Under the pieces are notes generated by a model. The model did not search any database. It had not been told where the DNA came from and saw only the letters and a program-made list of their open reading frames with translations. A stretch of 64,000 nucleotides of DNA from Tachypleus tridentatus (taxonomy: Eukaryota; Arthropoda; Merostomata; Xiphosura; Limulidae), in assembly GCF_004210375.1 (NCBI RefSeq), contig NW_027467782.1:24345276-24409275 (forward strand), in the 5' to 3' direction. Below, piece by piece: positions 1-10,626 of the stretch (position 1 is the stretch's first letter; every line of letters starts with the position of its first letter). The position numbers and the translations under genes are program-made.

Positions 1-297
1 GTCCGTACCGAAAATCAACCCTGCAACTATAATCTCCTTCATCATCTTTCTCTACACGGTTGATGATTAATACAGACTGTTGTTCGCTCACGTTGAAGTA
101 GGCCCTTTGTCCAAGTAACTCACCAGTGAAATATTTGGCGTTCTTCAAGGGCCCTCTTCTGGAATCCATACTTATAATAGGAGCATTGATTCCTCTCTTG
201 TACCATAGCACCAGAGATACGGAGTCGTCTTCTGAAGGAAGACTGATATTACAAGATATATGAGCAGATTCACCCAAGACGGCTTGGTACATAGGAG
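1..297 (-). CDS. Sidestep-like Ig V-set exon (partial)
   Basis: Read on the minus strand, a splice acceptor (tttttgcag) ends at 298 and is followed by 98 codons without a stop, running off the window edge at 1. The translation is an immunoglobulin V-set domain. It has the B-strand cysteine in ISCNISLP, the WYKRG tryptophan strand, and the closing motif DDEGDYSCRVDF. The VLWYK and CRVDF stretches resemble the first Ig domain of arthropod Sidestep (Side) receptors, single-pass membrane proteins that guide axons by adhesion; that assignment is from memory of the family. The acceptor leaves two bases in the first split codon, so at least one upstream exon (signal peptide) must lie at higher coordinates; I could not locate it. 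The rest of the ectodomain and the membrane segment lie outside the window. Ig V-set is sure, Side family likely; other neuronal IgSF proteins remain possible. Confidence 0.75.
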
Positions 298-870
298 CTG
301 CAAAAACTGATGAAATTTAACAGTATTAACTTCGGGCGTTAATATGTGTACGAGGACATTAGGCGTGCTCGCAGCAGCAGTCAGCTAGACAGTTCTTAAG
401 TAAGCTGCATCATATGAGGAAGGAAAAAAGTTGCTCATTGCGAACCGTCGATAAAATTTTTAATTTTCGTCCAGATAGAAAACTCAGTATTGTTAACAAG
501 TTTGTATTTTTTTCTAATTATTTGTACCAAACGTTATTATAAGTTGTGTTGTTCTTTGTACATTAAAATATATTTGTGTTAAGAAAGAAAACTGTTTGTA
601 AACCTTGTTGACAAATAATATTAATTTGATACATATCGACATTCAATTTACTTCCAAATGTGAATTTAGATTCCAGGCTACTTGATATCGTAATATCTGG
701 CATAATAAATAGGAAACTCGACTGGGATAAATTTGTATTATTTTGTCGAATATTGTAATTAAGTTCTTTAATAAAATTCTATCTTTATTATCTTACACAC
801 AAACATAACATTCCACTTCTATAAAATTCTAGAGAGTGACAATCATTATTATATTATTAACAAGCGTAAT
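298..870. other. AT-rich non-coding, upstream intron of Ig gene
   Basis: No coding signal seen on either strand. By position this is the intron upstream of the minus-strand Ig exon. Confidence 0.5.
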
Positions 871-985
871 GCCACCCCCTAGTACAGCGATATGTCTTCG
901 GATTTACAACGCAAAATCACGGATTCGATTCCCCGCGGTGGGCTCAGCAGATAGCCCGCGTGGCTTTGCTATAAGAAAACACACA
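871..985 (+). repeat. SINE-B (tRNA-Val-like head), complete, with target duplication
   Basis: A short tRNA-derived SINE. The head contains an A-box-like stretch (agtacagcg), an anticodon-loop-like TTTACAA (anticodon TAC, Val-like) and a B-box-like GATTCGATTCC. The tail is cagatagcccgcgtggctttgct followed by A/C-rich sequence. Ten identical bases, CAAGCGTAAT, flank it at 861-870 and 986-995, so this is a full retrotransposed copy. Related copies are at 16534 and 19893. Confidence 0.8.
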
Positions 986-995
986 CAAGCGTAAT

Positions 996-1809
996 ATTTT
1001 CGACCTGTACATTTTTATGGTGTAGTGAAACAATAATTATTATTTTATCGACAGACGTTTCATAATTCTTCAGAAAACTGGGTGATGTAATAATCTGTAT
1101 TATATTATTTTATTCTTTTACAACATGCAACTGGATGCCAAACGTTATTCTCTTTGATAAGTGCATTATTGTTCTATATAATTTTATGATGTTAACAACC
1201 TTTGTCATATTTTCCTTTTGTACAGTTGTAAGGTATGACGTTGTTTATTATCTTATCGTCAAAATTAACATTGTTCTTTGGAATAATTGTACGGTATAAC
1301 AATCATTATTATGTTATTAGAAAGTGTAACATTGTCGTATAATTGTATGGTGGTATAATCCTTATTATCTTATTGAGAAGTGAAACATTAACCTTATATA
1401 TATATATATAATTGCATGGTGCAATAATATTAACTTATCATGTAAAACAATCTGTTATATTCTTGACAACTGAAACATTGTCCTTCTATAAAATCGCATT
1501 GTGTAATGATCTTTATTATTTCATCGAAAAGTGCAATTATGTCCTCATGTTCAAAAGCAGGTGTAACAAATTTTATTTTATTATCGAGAATTATAACTAT
1601 GGCTTTTATTTATTGTATTTTCGAGGTTGAATATTATTTACTGATCTTTTGATCTAATGAAAAGCTGCTAGAATTTCATTGTCCTTTGAGTGCCGTCACA
1701 TCATCTTGGGGATATATAAATGTATTTACCTCAACAAAGGCTGTCAAAGGGTCCATAATGATCACGTTCACGGCAGCTGAACAGCTGAACCACTGGAGGG
1801 AAGGAAAGT
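996..1809. other. AT-rich non-coding with (TA)n tract
   Basis: Contains a run of TA dinucleotides around 1394-1412 and several degenerate copies of a short 'gtataacaatcattattatgttatt' style motif (about 825-1440, 30-110 bp apart). No gene recognised. Confidence 0.4.
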
Positions 1810-2335
1810 AAAAACAATAGTGGAGGAAATGGATTATAAATTTAAAGAGGTCATCGTTGTGAGCGATTCCTTGTCAAAGCATATGGCGTAAATAGTGAGA
1901 AAAAAAAAAGAGTTAGATTTTGGTACCTTGAGACATAGGAAAAAGACACAACTGACAGAGCAAGGGATGTAATGAAAGGGACTGGTCACAATGCTGTGTT
2001 GTTATGAACATAGGGGCTAATGATATAGGGAATGATAAGTCTGAGGAGTTAATTAATAACGAAAAGAGGTTGATAAAAACATTTAAAGATAAAGGCATTA
2101 AATGATAGTATTAGGGATACTTCTAAGAGTTAATTGTGCAAATGAAATTTTGAGTAGATCACCAGGGCTTAATGCCAGGTTGAAATTAATATGCAAGGAT
2201 GAGCAGGTTCGCTGGTTGAGCTTGTGGGATCAGTACAGTGAGAGAAGAGTACTTTATGGAATGGATGTTTATACTTAAGTTGGAAAGGATCTAGCATATA
2301 TGCAAGGGCTAGTAACTCAGAAGTAAAGGAAGTTT
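1810..2335 (+). pseudogene. CR1-like LINE ORF1 relic, SGNH/esterase-type domain
   Basis: With frameshifts, the translation contains VIVVSDSLSKH (the position of a GDSL-type serine motif), ANDIGND, and then RLIKTFKDKG and LWDQYSERRVLYG. These follow the order of the esterase (SGNH hydrolase) domain found in ORF1 of CR1-type non-LTR retrotransposons, where it is thought to act on lipids or aid RNP function. Several stops and frameshifts show it is dead. The endonuclease and reverse transcriptase of the same LINE follow on the same strand. The clade call rests on this domain plus the endonuclease and RT motifs; related clades such as L2 or Rex1 cannot be excluded. Confidence 0.6.
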
Positions 2336-2439
2336 TAAAAGAGGACTAGATACTGGTTAGGGCAAAGATAAATTAAATGAAACAAAATTGAAATTTACAG
2401 AAAAGTTTAGCACAGGAAATCAGTATAAAGACAGTTATA

Positions 2440-3600
2440 ATAATAGGCTTAACTGTTACTAGTATAATGCTAGAGCTATAAGAAATAAAAAAATGATTTA
2501 GGGAACTGGTATGAATATACATTTTGATATCATGGGAATAATTGAAATACGGTTAAATGTAGATGATTTTGATCATAAAATGTTTTTGAAATACATGGTT
2601 ATATGTTATTTAATAAAGATAGAATAGTAAAAAAGGGGTGGAGTGGCTCCATGTATAAAGTATGATTTACCTCCTGATAAAGTTGAAAATATCGATGATA
2701 ATAGCAAGGAGACCGAATTCAATTTGGTTTTTTGTTACTGAATTAAAGGGAAAACGTTCTTAGTATGAATTTGTTACAAACCATTAAATGAAACTAACGA
2801 ATTTAGTGAGCAACTTTACAGTGAGATTAAAATTTAATCTGCTATTGAAACCATAACTATGGGTCACTTTAATTTCAGGCATATTTATTGGGAAATGCTA
2901 GAGTCAAACCATGATTCTAGCATTTTATGGAAACTGTACAAGAACCTACAAGAAATAATGCTCTTTTAAATTTATTGTTAGCTTGTGAAAGAGAGCTTTC
3001 ACCTCTCTTCACTGAGAGGGTGAAAATTTGGGAATACATAGGTGCTGCATATGGAAATCAGGAATAGTGATATTTTTATTCCAAATTTCAAAAAAGCAAA
3101 ATTTAAAGGAATGCATCAAGAACTGTCTATTGAAAACTGAGTTATTTGTAGACACTGAGGAAATATGGAAAATGTTTAAAGAAAAAGTTTTCAAAATTCA
3201 AAATCAATATATTCGTACATTAAGAGACAGTAAGGTGCATTAAAAACCAAACTGGCTCACGAAGGTGAGGCATCTTTAGGTATTTGGATGCTTCATAAGT
3301 AACTGTAATAGTCAACAGAAAATTGTGAAGTATAAAAAAACATATTCAAGGCAATGATGTTTATAGAATAACGACAGCTCAAGGAAACATGTCGAGAAAC
3401 TTGTTGCCATCTGCTTGATTTATTGCTTCTTTTGAAGAACTGACGCTATAAAGGACAAGAGGAGTTATTTAAAACAGAGATTCAGAGAAAGTCACTGAAA
3501 AACATCCGCTTTTGTTTATATTGGTACAGATAGACACTGTCAAGATTAAAGTGGGCTATTTAAGCTTTAAACTAAAGATGGCAGACTATCCACTGTATGT
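2440..3600 (+). pseudogene. CR1-like LINE ORF2 relic, endonuclease and linker
   Basis: The frame-shifted translation carries an APE-type endonuclease signature: a start like ARAIRNKK, then FDIMGIIEI, VENIDDNSKETEF, a CYKPLNETNEFSEQLYSEI stretch and MGHFNFRHI. These are typical of CR1/Jockey-group LINE endonucleases, which nick target DNA to prime reverse transcription. A linker follows (KIQNQYIRTLRDSK near 3200; KHVEKLVA near 3400). Homology fades at about 3600, where an unrelated insert interrupts the element. A second, similar copy at 29990-34430 shares the same motifs. Confidence 0.65.
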
Positions 3601-4449
3601 TTGAGTAGAAGTGAATTGACGCAATCGAGGTTAAGCAAACTTGGACGTTGAAACCAATAAAATCCTTGCATAGCGGGACGACGTGACAGTATGTGCTATG
3701 ATGATCGACTAACCTATGTAACTCACAAGTTCTGGAGTTCATAAACAAGAAGAAACCCTATCCGCTTGACGTCGCGTTAGTATAAGTTATTATTACGAAC
3801 TGAGCTGAAGAAATCACAAAGAGGAAGTCAGCTGACACCATGGTAATATGAATAGGCCGACAATCCTCCCCCACTCAGCTGATATAAAAGGTCCTAGTAC
3901 AGACACCAAAATATTCAAAATCTAGCACGCAATCCGACATGACTGAGATCATCATCTAGAGAGCTCAGATCTCGTCTTCTTCAAAAGAAGAAGGAAAAGA
4001 AGTCAAGAAGGAATCGAGGAACAACTATAGAAAAATGTCTCTTACAAAAGTAAAACCAGGCCATTTCACGCCCAAGCTCTTTCTAAGTAATTCTAATGCT
4101 ATTATTCCGTATCATCAGCCACCATGATAATAAAAGTAAAAGAATTATCTGTGATAAATATAATAAAAAAACTGTATGTGTATGGGTAAATACTAAGTGT
4201 TTGAAGGCTTAGATAAAAGTATTATTGGAAGTCTTAGTCTCGTATCTCTTTGTTTTAACTATAAACCCTCAAGTTAGTGCCTGTGTGCTCTATTCGTCCA
4301 CTACATCCTCACTTCAAATAAAATTTCATGTAACACGAGGTAGTAGTAGTCGAACTCCAATGGCTACAACGAAAGAATCCATTCAGTCTGCCTGCATGTC
4401 AGTCCGTGACCATGTTACAAATGGTATAAGAGATAAAATTAAATAAATA
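3601..4449. mobile_element. Unidentified insert in LINE, possibly solo LTR
   Basis: LINE coding stops near 3600 and resumes near 4450, so about 850 bp are foreign. The insert starts near TGTATGTTTGAG, is less AT-rich than its surroundings, and has a TATA-like gatataaaagg near 3880 and a CRE-like tgacgtcg near 3767. It codes for nothing I recognise. A solo LTR would fit, but I found no clear flanking duplication and no paired TG...CA boundaries. Confidence 0.3.
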
Positions 4450-5202
4450 CATCAAAAATTTAAGAAATATGAATTAATTGGAATGATAGATTCCAAGATA
4501 ATTGGAACAATTATAAGTTGAACAAGATAATTGCATAAATTTTGAGCTTACTAAAATAAAATTGAGAAGTTTAATGAATAATAAAACGCATGGGCCAAAT
4601 AATATTTCCTTGAGGGTTTTGAAGGAGGAGAAGGAGTGGATAGGTGAGCCACTTGCCATAATTTTGTAAGTTCTTGAATAATTGACAAATATCAACAGAT
4701 TGAAAATTACCTAATGCCACTCCTATCTTTAAGGGAGATAATAGATGTTTTCCCAGTAATTATAGGCCTATTAGCCTTATATCAGTTGTGGGAAAAGTTT
4801 TAGAAAGTCTGATAAAAATACTTTATAAAGTAATTTAATAAAGTTTAAACTTTTATTGATAGTCAACATGTTTTCACAAAGGGAAAATCTTGTTTTACAA
4901 ATCTTTTGACATTTTTGACAAATCTTTGAAAATGCTACTGCGTATGTTGATACATATAAAGGCGTAGATTTGGTGTATATGGATTATGATAAATCATTTG
5001 ACAACGTGCCACATAAAGGCTGTAAAGAAACTTATCTCTATCGCTGTGAGACATAAGTTAACTAACTGGAAATTTAGCTTGATGGAAGAAAACAGAGTTG
5101 TTATAAATGGTGTTCAGTCAAACAAGATTAACGTGATAAGTGGTGTGCCTCGAGGCTCATCCTGAGGAATTTTTCTTTTTGATTAACGCTAATGATATAG
5201 AC
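4450..5202 (+). pseudogene. CR1-like LINE ORF2 relic, reverse transcriptase (5' part)
   Basis: Shifting frames give RT fingers and palm: NISLRVLKE, GEPLAI, GFTKGKSC-like HVFTKGKSCFTN, then VYMDYDKSFDNVPHKG (RT motif A region) and GVPRGS (motif B, usually GVPQGSVLGP). The ORF continues to NDID and is cut exactly there by the hAT element at 5203. Sequence after the hAT, at 7686, continues with EGIINKLFKFAVDKD, which is where the AD-D catalytic box of motif C should sit (here degenerate). Confidence 0.75.
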
Positions 5203-7677
5203 CAGGAGTTCCAAATCGGTGGGTGTGCTACGTTAGTTCAATGTCATTAGGTGATATTATGGGTGTATGTATGCGTGCCTGTGAGTGAATGTGAATGTGC
5301 ATGTGTCTGCAACTGTATGTATGTGTGTACTAGTGAGTAGCGATTATGTGAGTGCACGAGCATGTACGTATGCTTGTGTGTCTGTTTAGCTGTGATTAAG
5401 TGTGTGTGTGCTCGCTGTCGACACGTGAGTCACATGTCCGTTGCTGATTGGTGGATGACGAATCGCGCGACTAACCACGCTCTCTTCCCTCCCAATACTT
5501 ATCCCATCATTACTCTACCTGCACCCCCCACAAGTAGTCAGTGTAAGATCTACAGTTGCCAAAGCATTCATTATTCAACATTTTTATTTTATTTTAACAA
5601 GGAGATAAGTAAGCAGTAGAGGTGAGTTGTGTCCATGGCTAAACGGCGCAGATACTCAGAATCGTACCTCAACATTGGCTTCATCACTGTGCTCGCCAAC
5701 GACGGCATCGAGAAACCACAGTGTGTTTTGTGCCATGCTGTCCTGAGTGCAGAGTCAATGAAACCATCAAAACTCAAGCGTCATCTCGAGACGAAACATC
5801 CAGAACACGCAAAGAAGGATTTGGATTTCTTCAAACGGCATGAACGGTGTCTTAAAGGCCAAAGAATCGATAGAAGTGGGTCGTTTCAGCAGCAGAGTGC
5901 AGCCGTAGTGGAAGCTTCATATGAGATTGCATTCGAAATTGCTGAACAAAAAAAGCCTCACACGATTGGAGAAACACTTCTTAAACCCTGCATGATGAAA
6001 GCAGTAAATCTTATTCTTGGAAAATCCAGTGCAAAGAAGATGCAGCAAGTATCCCTGTCAAATAATACTATACAGAGGCGCATTTCTAAAATGTCTATGG
6101 ATGTGAAGGAACAGGTTTTGACTGAAATCAAGGGTTCCCCTTTGTTCTCCTTTCAGCTCGACGAGTCAACAGATGTAAGTTCATGTTCTCAGTTGCTTGT
6201 CTTCGTGAGATACATTAATTTAGGTGACATCAAAGACGAATTCTTATTCTGCAGTGCACTTGAAACCACAACAAAAGCTGATGATGTCATGGAAAAAGTT
6301 AACTTTTTTTCAAGACGAAGATCTTCAATGGGAAAACGTGTGTGGGGTTTGTACGGATGGGGCACCGGCTATGCTGGAATCGAAATCAGGATTCCAGTCG
6401 AGACTGAAGAAGCTAGCACCTCAAGGAAAGTGCATCCACTGCATGATTCACCGATATGCTCTCGCCAGTAAGACTCTCCCTGCCTCTCTGCAGGAAGTGC
6501 TTGAATCTGTAATCAAAATTGTAAATTATGTGAAGACTCAAGCACTCAACACTCACCTATTCAAAGAACTATGCAAAGACATGAATGCTGACCACGAAGT
6601 CCTTCTCTTCTACACAGCAGTACGTTGGTTGTCGAAAGAAAACGTTATTAATCGTGTCTTTGAAATGAAAGATGAAATAAAGCTGTTCCTGGAGACTCAA
6701 GAAAGGAAAGATCTTGTAGCTCACTTCAAAGATGAAGCATGGAATAAAAGGGTTGCGTACCTAGCCGACATTTTGACCAGCTGAACAAGCTCAATTTGAA
6801 GCTTCAAGGAAGGGAAACACATGTTCTCCTTTTTCAAGATAGTCTTCGGGCCTTTGTTTCCAAACTGCAGAACTGGCATCGGAAAACCAATCTTGGAAGC
6901 ATCGCTATGTTTGAAAAACTTTGTGGAGTGACGGATGAGTCTCAGATCCAACTGGATCAGTTCCTCAAGGATAAGATTACCGAACATCTTCAGTCTCTAG
7001 AAAAGGAAGTCGAGCGTTACTTCCCTGTGCTATCACAGGAACAGGAGGCCCTGGTAAGGAACCCATTTTGTACTGAACTTAATGTATCCAGCATCCCAGA
7101 TGATATCCAAGATGAATTTCTGGATCTAAGGAACGACTCTTCAGCTCGTGATCTCTTCAAGAGATCACGTGACTCAGTTCTGGTGCGCTATGTATCAGTC
7201 ATACTCCAAAGTCAGCATGATAGCTTTACGTGTCCTTGTTCCATTTGCTTCTACCTACTTGTGTGAGGCAGGATTTTCTACTCTTGTCAATATAAAAACA
7301 AAGAATAGGAACAGATTGGATGTTGGAGATGACATAAGACTGGCTCTAACAAACGCTCGGCCACGAATTTCAAAGCTTGCTGCTGAAATGCAATATCAGG
7401 CATCTCACTAGCTGGGTTGGATAGCTGTTCAAACCTATGTTCATATTATTTTAAGAAATATATGTTCTTTTTGTGAATTCAGGTTGGACCAGTGTGATTT
7501 AGTTTGCTAATAAATAATTACAGAATTACTAAATATTTTTTAGATGTTTCTTTCCCTCTCCTTCACAGAAAATAAAAGAAAAATTAAGCTGCTGATAATA
7601 AGCCCTAAGTAGGGGGTCACATGGGTTTCAAACTTTTAGGTAAGGGGTCACGAGTGCCAAAAGGTTGGGAACCCCTG
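5203..7677 (+). mobile_element. Complete hAT DNA transposon (ZBED-type transposase)
   Basis: The ends are short inverted repeats: CAGGAGTTCC at the left and the complement of CAGGGGTTCCC at the right. The element is flanked by ATATAGAC (5195-5202) and ATATAGGC (7678-7685), an 8-bp target duplication with one mismatch, as expected for hAT. It lies inside the reverse transcriptase of a CR1-like LINE whose reading resumes on the other side. Between 5225 and 5400 there is a TG-rich degenerate simple repeat. The transposase occupies the rest. The element therefore arrived as a full unit and decayed in place. Confidence 0.9.
5635..7411 (+). pseudogene. hAT transposase, BED zinc finger, three frameshifts
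   Basis: The start at 5635 has a good context (gtccATGG). Residues 1-65 hold a BED finger (CVLC then HLETKH). The catalytic triad regions are all present: FQLDESTD (first Asp), VCTDGAPAM (second Asp) and LCEAGFSTL (Glu in the C-terminal dimerisation domain). The protein resembles the transposase lineage that gave rise to ZBED5/ZBED8/FAM200/SCAND3-like host genes. The frame is lost three times: near the T run at 6305, near 6772 and near 7170. With the shifts ignored, about 590 residues are recognisable, near full length. It is a dead transposase, not a host gene. Confidence 0.85.
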
Positions 7678-7685
7678 ATATAGGC

Positions 7686-8325
7686 GAAGGAATAATCAAT
7701 AAATTATTTAAATTTGCTGTTGATAAAGATTATTTGGTGTTCCTAGCTACGAAGAGGACGCTGCTGCTTTACAAAAGGATTTAGACAAGTTATTGAGTTG
7801 GATAAACAAATGGCAGACAGATTTTAAGTATTATAAGTATAAGGTGGCCTGGCATGGCTTAGCGCGTAAGGCGTGCGACTCGTAATCCGAGGGTCGCGGG
7901 TTCGCGCCCGCGTCGCGCCAAAACATGCTCGCCTCCCAGTCGTGGGGGCGTTATAATGTTACGGTCTATCCCACTATTCGTTGGTAAAAGAGTAGCCCAA
8001 GAGTTGGCGGTGGGTGGTGATGACTAGCTGCCTTCCCTCTAGTCTTACACTGCTAACTTAGGGACGGCTCGGTGCAGTGGGCTTACAACCTTCTCACTCA
8101 AATACTTGTTGAAAAATCCGCAAGCGATTGCGCCCCTATGTTCCAAGATGGAATCTAATGGTGATAACTAACTAACTATAAGTATAAGGTATTGTACGTG
8201 TGTTATCATAACTTGAATTATGAGTATAATTTGGATGGGAATAACCTTAACAGTATCATGAAAGAAAATAGACCTTGGTTTAACCCATCCAAGCTGTTTC
8301 AAGTATTCGGACAAATGGGAATTTA
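7686..8325 (+). pseudogene. CR1-like LINE RT, continuation after hAT; split by SINE
   Basis: From 7686 the sequence reads EGIINKLFKFAVDKD and then frame-shifted KRTLLLYKRI and NGRQ, the region downstream of the RT palm. It is interrupted by a SINE at 7844-8176 and resumes at 8189 with KVLYVCYHNLNYEYNLDGNN. It fades near 8325. Confidence 0.6.
7844..8176 (+). repeat. SINE-A (tRNA-Thr-like head), with 12-bp target duplication
   Basis: The tRNA-like head has an A box (tggcttagcgcgtaagg), anticodon-loop-like CTCGTAA (anticodon CGT, Thr-like) and B box GGTTCGCGCCC. It is followed by the conserved SINE body (cccactattcgttggtaaaa, ggtgggtggtgatgactagc). TATAAGTATAAG occurs at 7832-7843 and 8177-8188. 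The 3' tail differs from other SINE-A copies here (acaaccttctcactcaaata onward, ending in a TAAC repeat), so this may be a subfamily with a different partner LINE. Confidence 0.85.
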
Positions 8326-8425
8326 CGTTCTATCTATAGAAATACCAAATATAAGCCTAAAGAGGTTATAATTTCATTGCACTGGATTATTAGAAAAGTT
8401 AACACTTTGAGCTATTCTTTACCTA

Positions 8426-8530
8426 ACTAATCGTCACATTTTAACTCCCCCACGGCTGAATGAGCGAGCATGTTTGGAGTGACGGGGGATTTGAACCTGC
8501 GACGCTCAAATTAGGAGTCAAGCACTTTAA
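8426..8530 (-). repeat. SINE-A fragment (head and start of body)
   Basis: Matches the reverse complement of the SINE-A head region (ccccacggctgaatgagcga, gatttgaacctgcgac). The tail half is missing. A second, weaker head-like fragment is at about 8985-9030. Confidence 0.6.
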
Positions 8531-9525
8531 ATATTTTGATATAACGACTTTTTATCTTTATTAATATTAGAAAGTTTATATCGTGCAATCTCTGCAATAA
8601 ATATGGAAATTCACCAACAGAAAAATGAGTAATTTGTTGTGTTTAGTCAAACGCTTAGGCAAATAACATTTTATTTTAAAATATTTATGAGCGGTTGTAT
8701 TACGTTTGTTTTCTGAAGCTACATGAAAACTACATTGTTTTTTATTTTTGTCAAAGTATGCGTTTATATTTGTATTGGTGAAATTTACGCAAAACTATTT
8801 GAAAGCTCTCTGCTTCAGCCCTTCCTAACTTAATATTCATATACTACATAGAAAGTAAAGAGTAAACACCCTTAAAACGTAGACTATCTTTTTTACCACT
8901 AAAATGTGGATTGATTTTCATATTACAAAATTCCAACATGGGAAAGAGTGAGCTTATTCTGTAACAGAATTCAAACAAAGACCCTCAGACTGCGAATCGA
9001 GCGCCTTAAGAACCAGGTCATCTGTCTCCAATTAAATACCAAAACATTTTAACCATAACTTTACTGCTTACAGAGATATGACTTATTTTACGTATGCAAA
9101 TTTACTGTGTTCTTTCTTTTGTCGTTTTCAAGCGTGCAGATTTTTTATTGGCATATTTGAAAACTACATCAAAACAAATTTCATATTTTATCTTTAAATG
9201 TTAGACTTAACTGTGGAAGATGCTATTAACCCAAAAGTACAGTTTCAGTATGTTAATGTTTAAATAGTTTATTTCAAGTTGTTGTGCTTAATTTTACAGT
9301 TCAGTTTAATAAATTGAAAACATTATAATCTGTCAAGAAATGGGGTCTGAACCAGGTACACAGTTAAACATTTCATATTCACCTAATACTTAACACTTTT
9401 CACATGTCTGGAGTCAGCTATAGATTTTAAGAAAAGAAACTATTTCTGGGACATGACAAGTTTACTGCTGTCTTAGTACACACTGCCTTGGGGTTTTTCT
9501 TTTGGTTCGTAATTGTCATTACAGA
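8531..9525. other. AT-rich non-coding
   Basis: Apart from the weak tRNA-like fragment near 8985-9030, I see no gene or repeat I recognise. Confidence 0.4.
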
Positions 9526-9772
9526 ATTGAATCGGTGAATTTAAAAGGGGCCTAAGTCGACAATTTTTCAAAAGTTAGATATTTTATGTTTAATGATCTT
9601 CAAGAGACAAGCTATCTGATTGTGTGCATAAAGGTCCCAAGTTCACAATAATGTATTGACCATTAAGAGCATTTAAAATGTATTGAGTGCAAGAGGGGCC
9701 CAACTCCGGGACTTGGGCCTCTCTTGCATGGATTTAGCTTAATGTCGTAGGTGGCAGCACTGGTAATCCAGG

Positions 9773-10262
9773 ATGGCAGCGCCCATGCAGCATGAGTTTG
9801 ATTCAGGTTATGAAGAGATTAGGCCGAAAAGAAAGCGTAATGAACAAGAATGGGTAAGAAACAAGCTAAAAGGATTACGTGCTGAAAGCAAAGAATGATA
9901 TGCTTGATTTCAAATCCCACCTTGGTCAGTTTTATAAAACGTCAGTCAGAAAGGATGGAGAAAAGCACACAGTCAGCAAATACAAGGTGTTCAGATTCAG
10001 TGCAGATTTCAGAAATTACATAGAGGTTTCCGAAAATATGCCTTCTCAGGTCACAACCAGATTCCGCCTTCTAAAGCCCTCGGTCAGGGTTGTCACATAC
10101 CCAGAGGAGCCACTCTGCAGTGGGCAACTTGGTGTACAGGCAGCAAAAGTAAAGGATGTTCAAATATTGGCAAAATATCTTTCACCAGAGGCTCAGCAGT
10201 TCTTCAATAAATTAACAGTTTGTGATACTATGGGTGAAGAAGAGTTTGACTTTGAAGATTAA
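9773..10262 (+). pseudogene. Gutted ORF of the TIR element (both termini kept)
   Basis: An ATG at 9773 opens 41 codons (MAAPMQHEFDSGYEE, then basic KRKRNEQEW and NKLKGLR), stopping at 9896. A second frame is open from about 9870 to a stop at 10260; it contains DFKSHLGQFYKTSVRKDG, VSKYKVFRFS and a final ILAKYLSPEAQQFFNKL. The basic N terminus and the 'YL.PE.Q.FF' C terminus resemble the two ends of a large, uncharacterised, repeat-like protein family I remember from arthropod genomes (inference). The middle, probably several hundred residues, is missing. The two halves are in different frames. A host gene fragment is possible, but position between transposon ends favours an element-encoded protein. 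Confidence 0.5.
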
Positions 10263-10626
10263 ATACCATTGGAATGATGCACCTCATTAATAACCTGTCC
10301 CATTTCAGAATGAAAAACTCATTTTACTGGAAGTTATGTATCAGAACAATAGTTTGGATATAAACTGATCTCAAGCAGTGTTAAAAATATGACAGAATAA
10401 GAAATAAAGATATTCTCAGATGAGAAATATGTGGTATGTCCATTATTTTCAGATTTTACTATTGTTTAATTCAAGAAGGACCCAAGTCCAGAGACTTTAG
10501 TTTGCCAACCCTCTGAAATTAAAAGAGTGAAGTGCTTCATATTATAGCATTTGTAAGCTATGAACTGGTGCTATATCTGGGTAAAGTATGAATCATTTGG
10601 CATAGCCTCCCTTTAAGATATGCAAA

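Noticed and set aside
5362-5619. Small plus-strand ORF in TG-rich region
   Set aside because: Low-complexity sequence in the hAT leader; no domain.
5635-7411. Domesticated ZBED host gene
   Set aside because: Three frameshifts, intact transposon ends and target duplication show a dead transposon.
7844-7920. Functional tRNA gene
   Set aside because: The A and B boxes belong to a SINE head; acceptor stem pairing is poor and the SINE body follows directly.
9855-9875. Tiny intron joining the two frames at 9773 and 9879
   Set aside because: GTAAG...AG gives about 20 bp, too short to splice; a frameshift or deletion is simpler.
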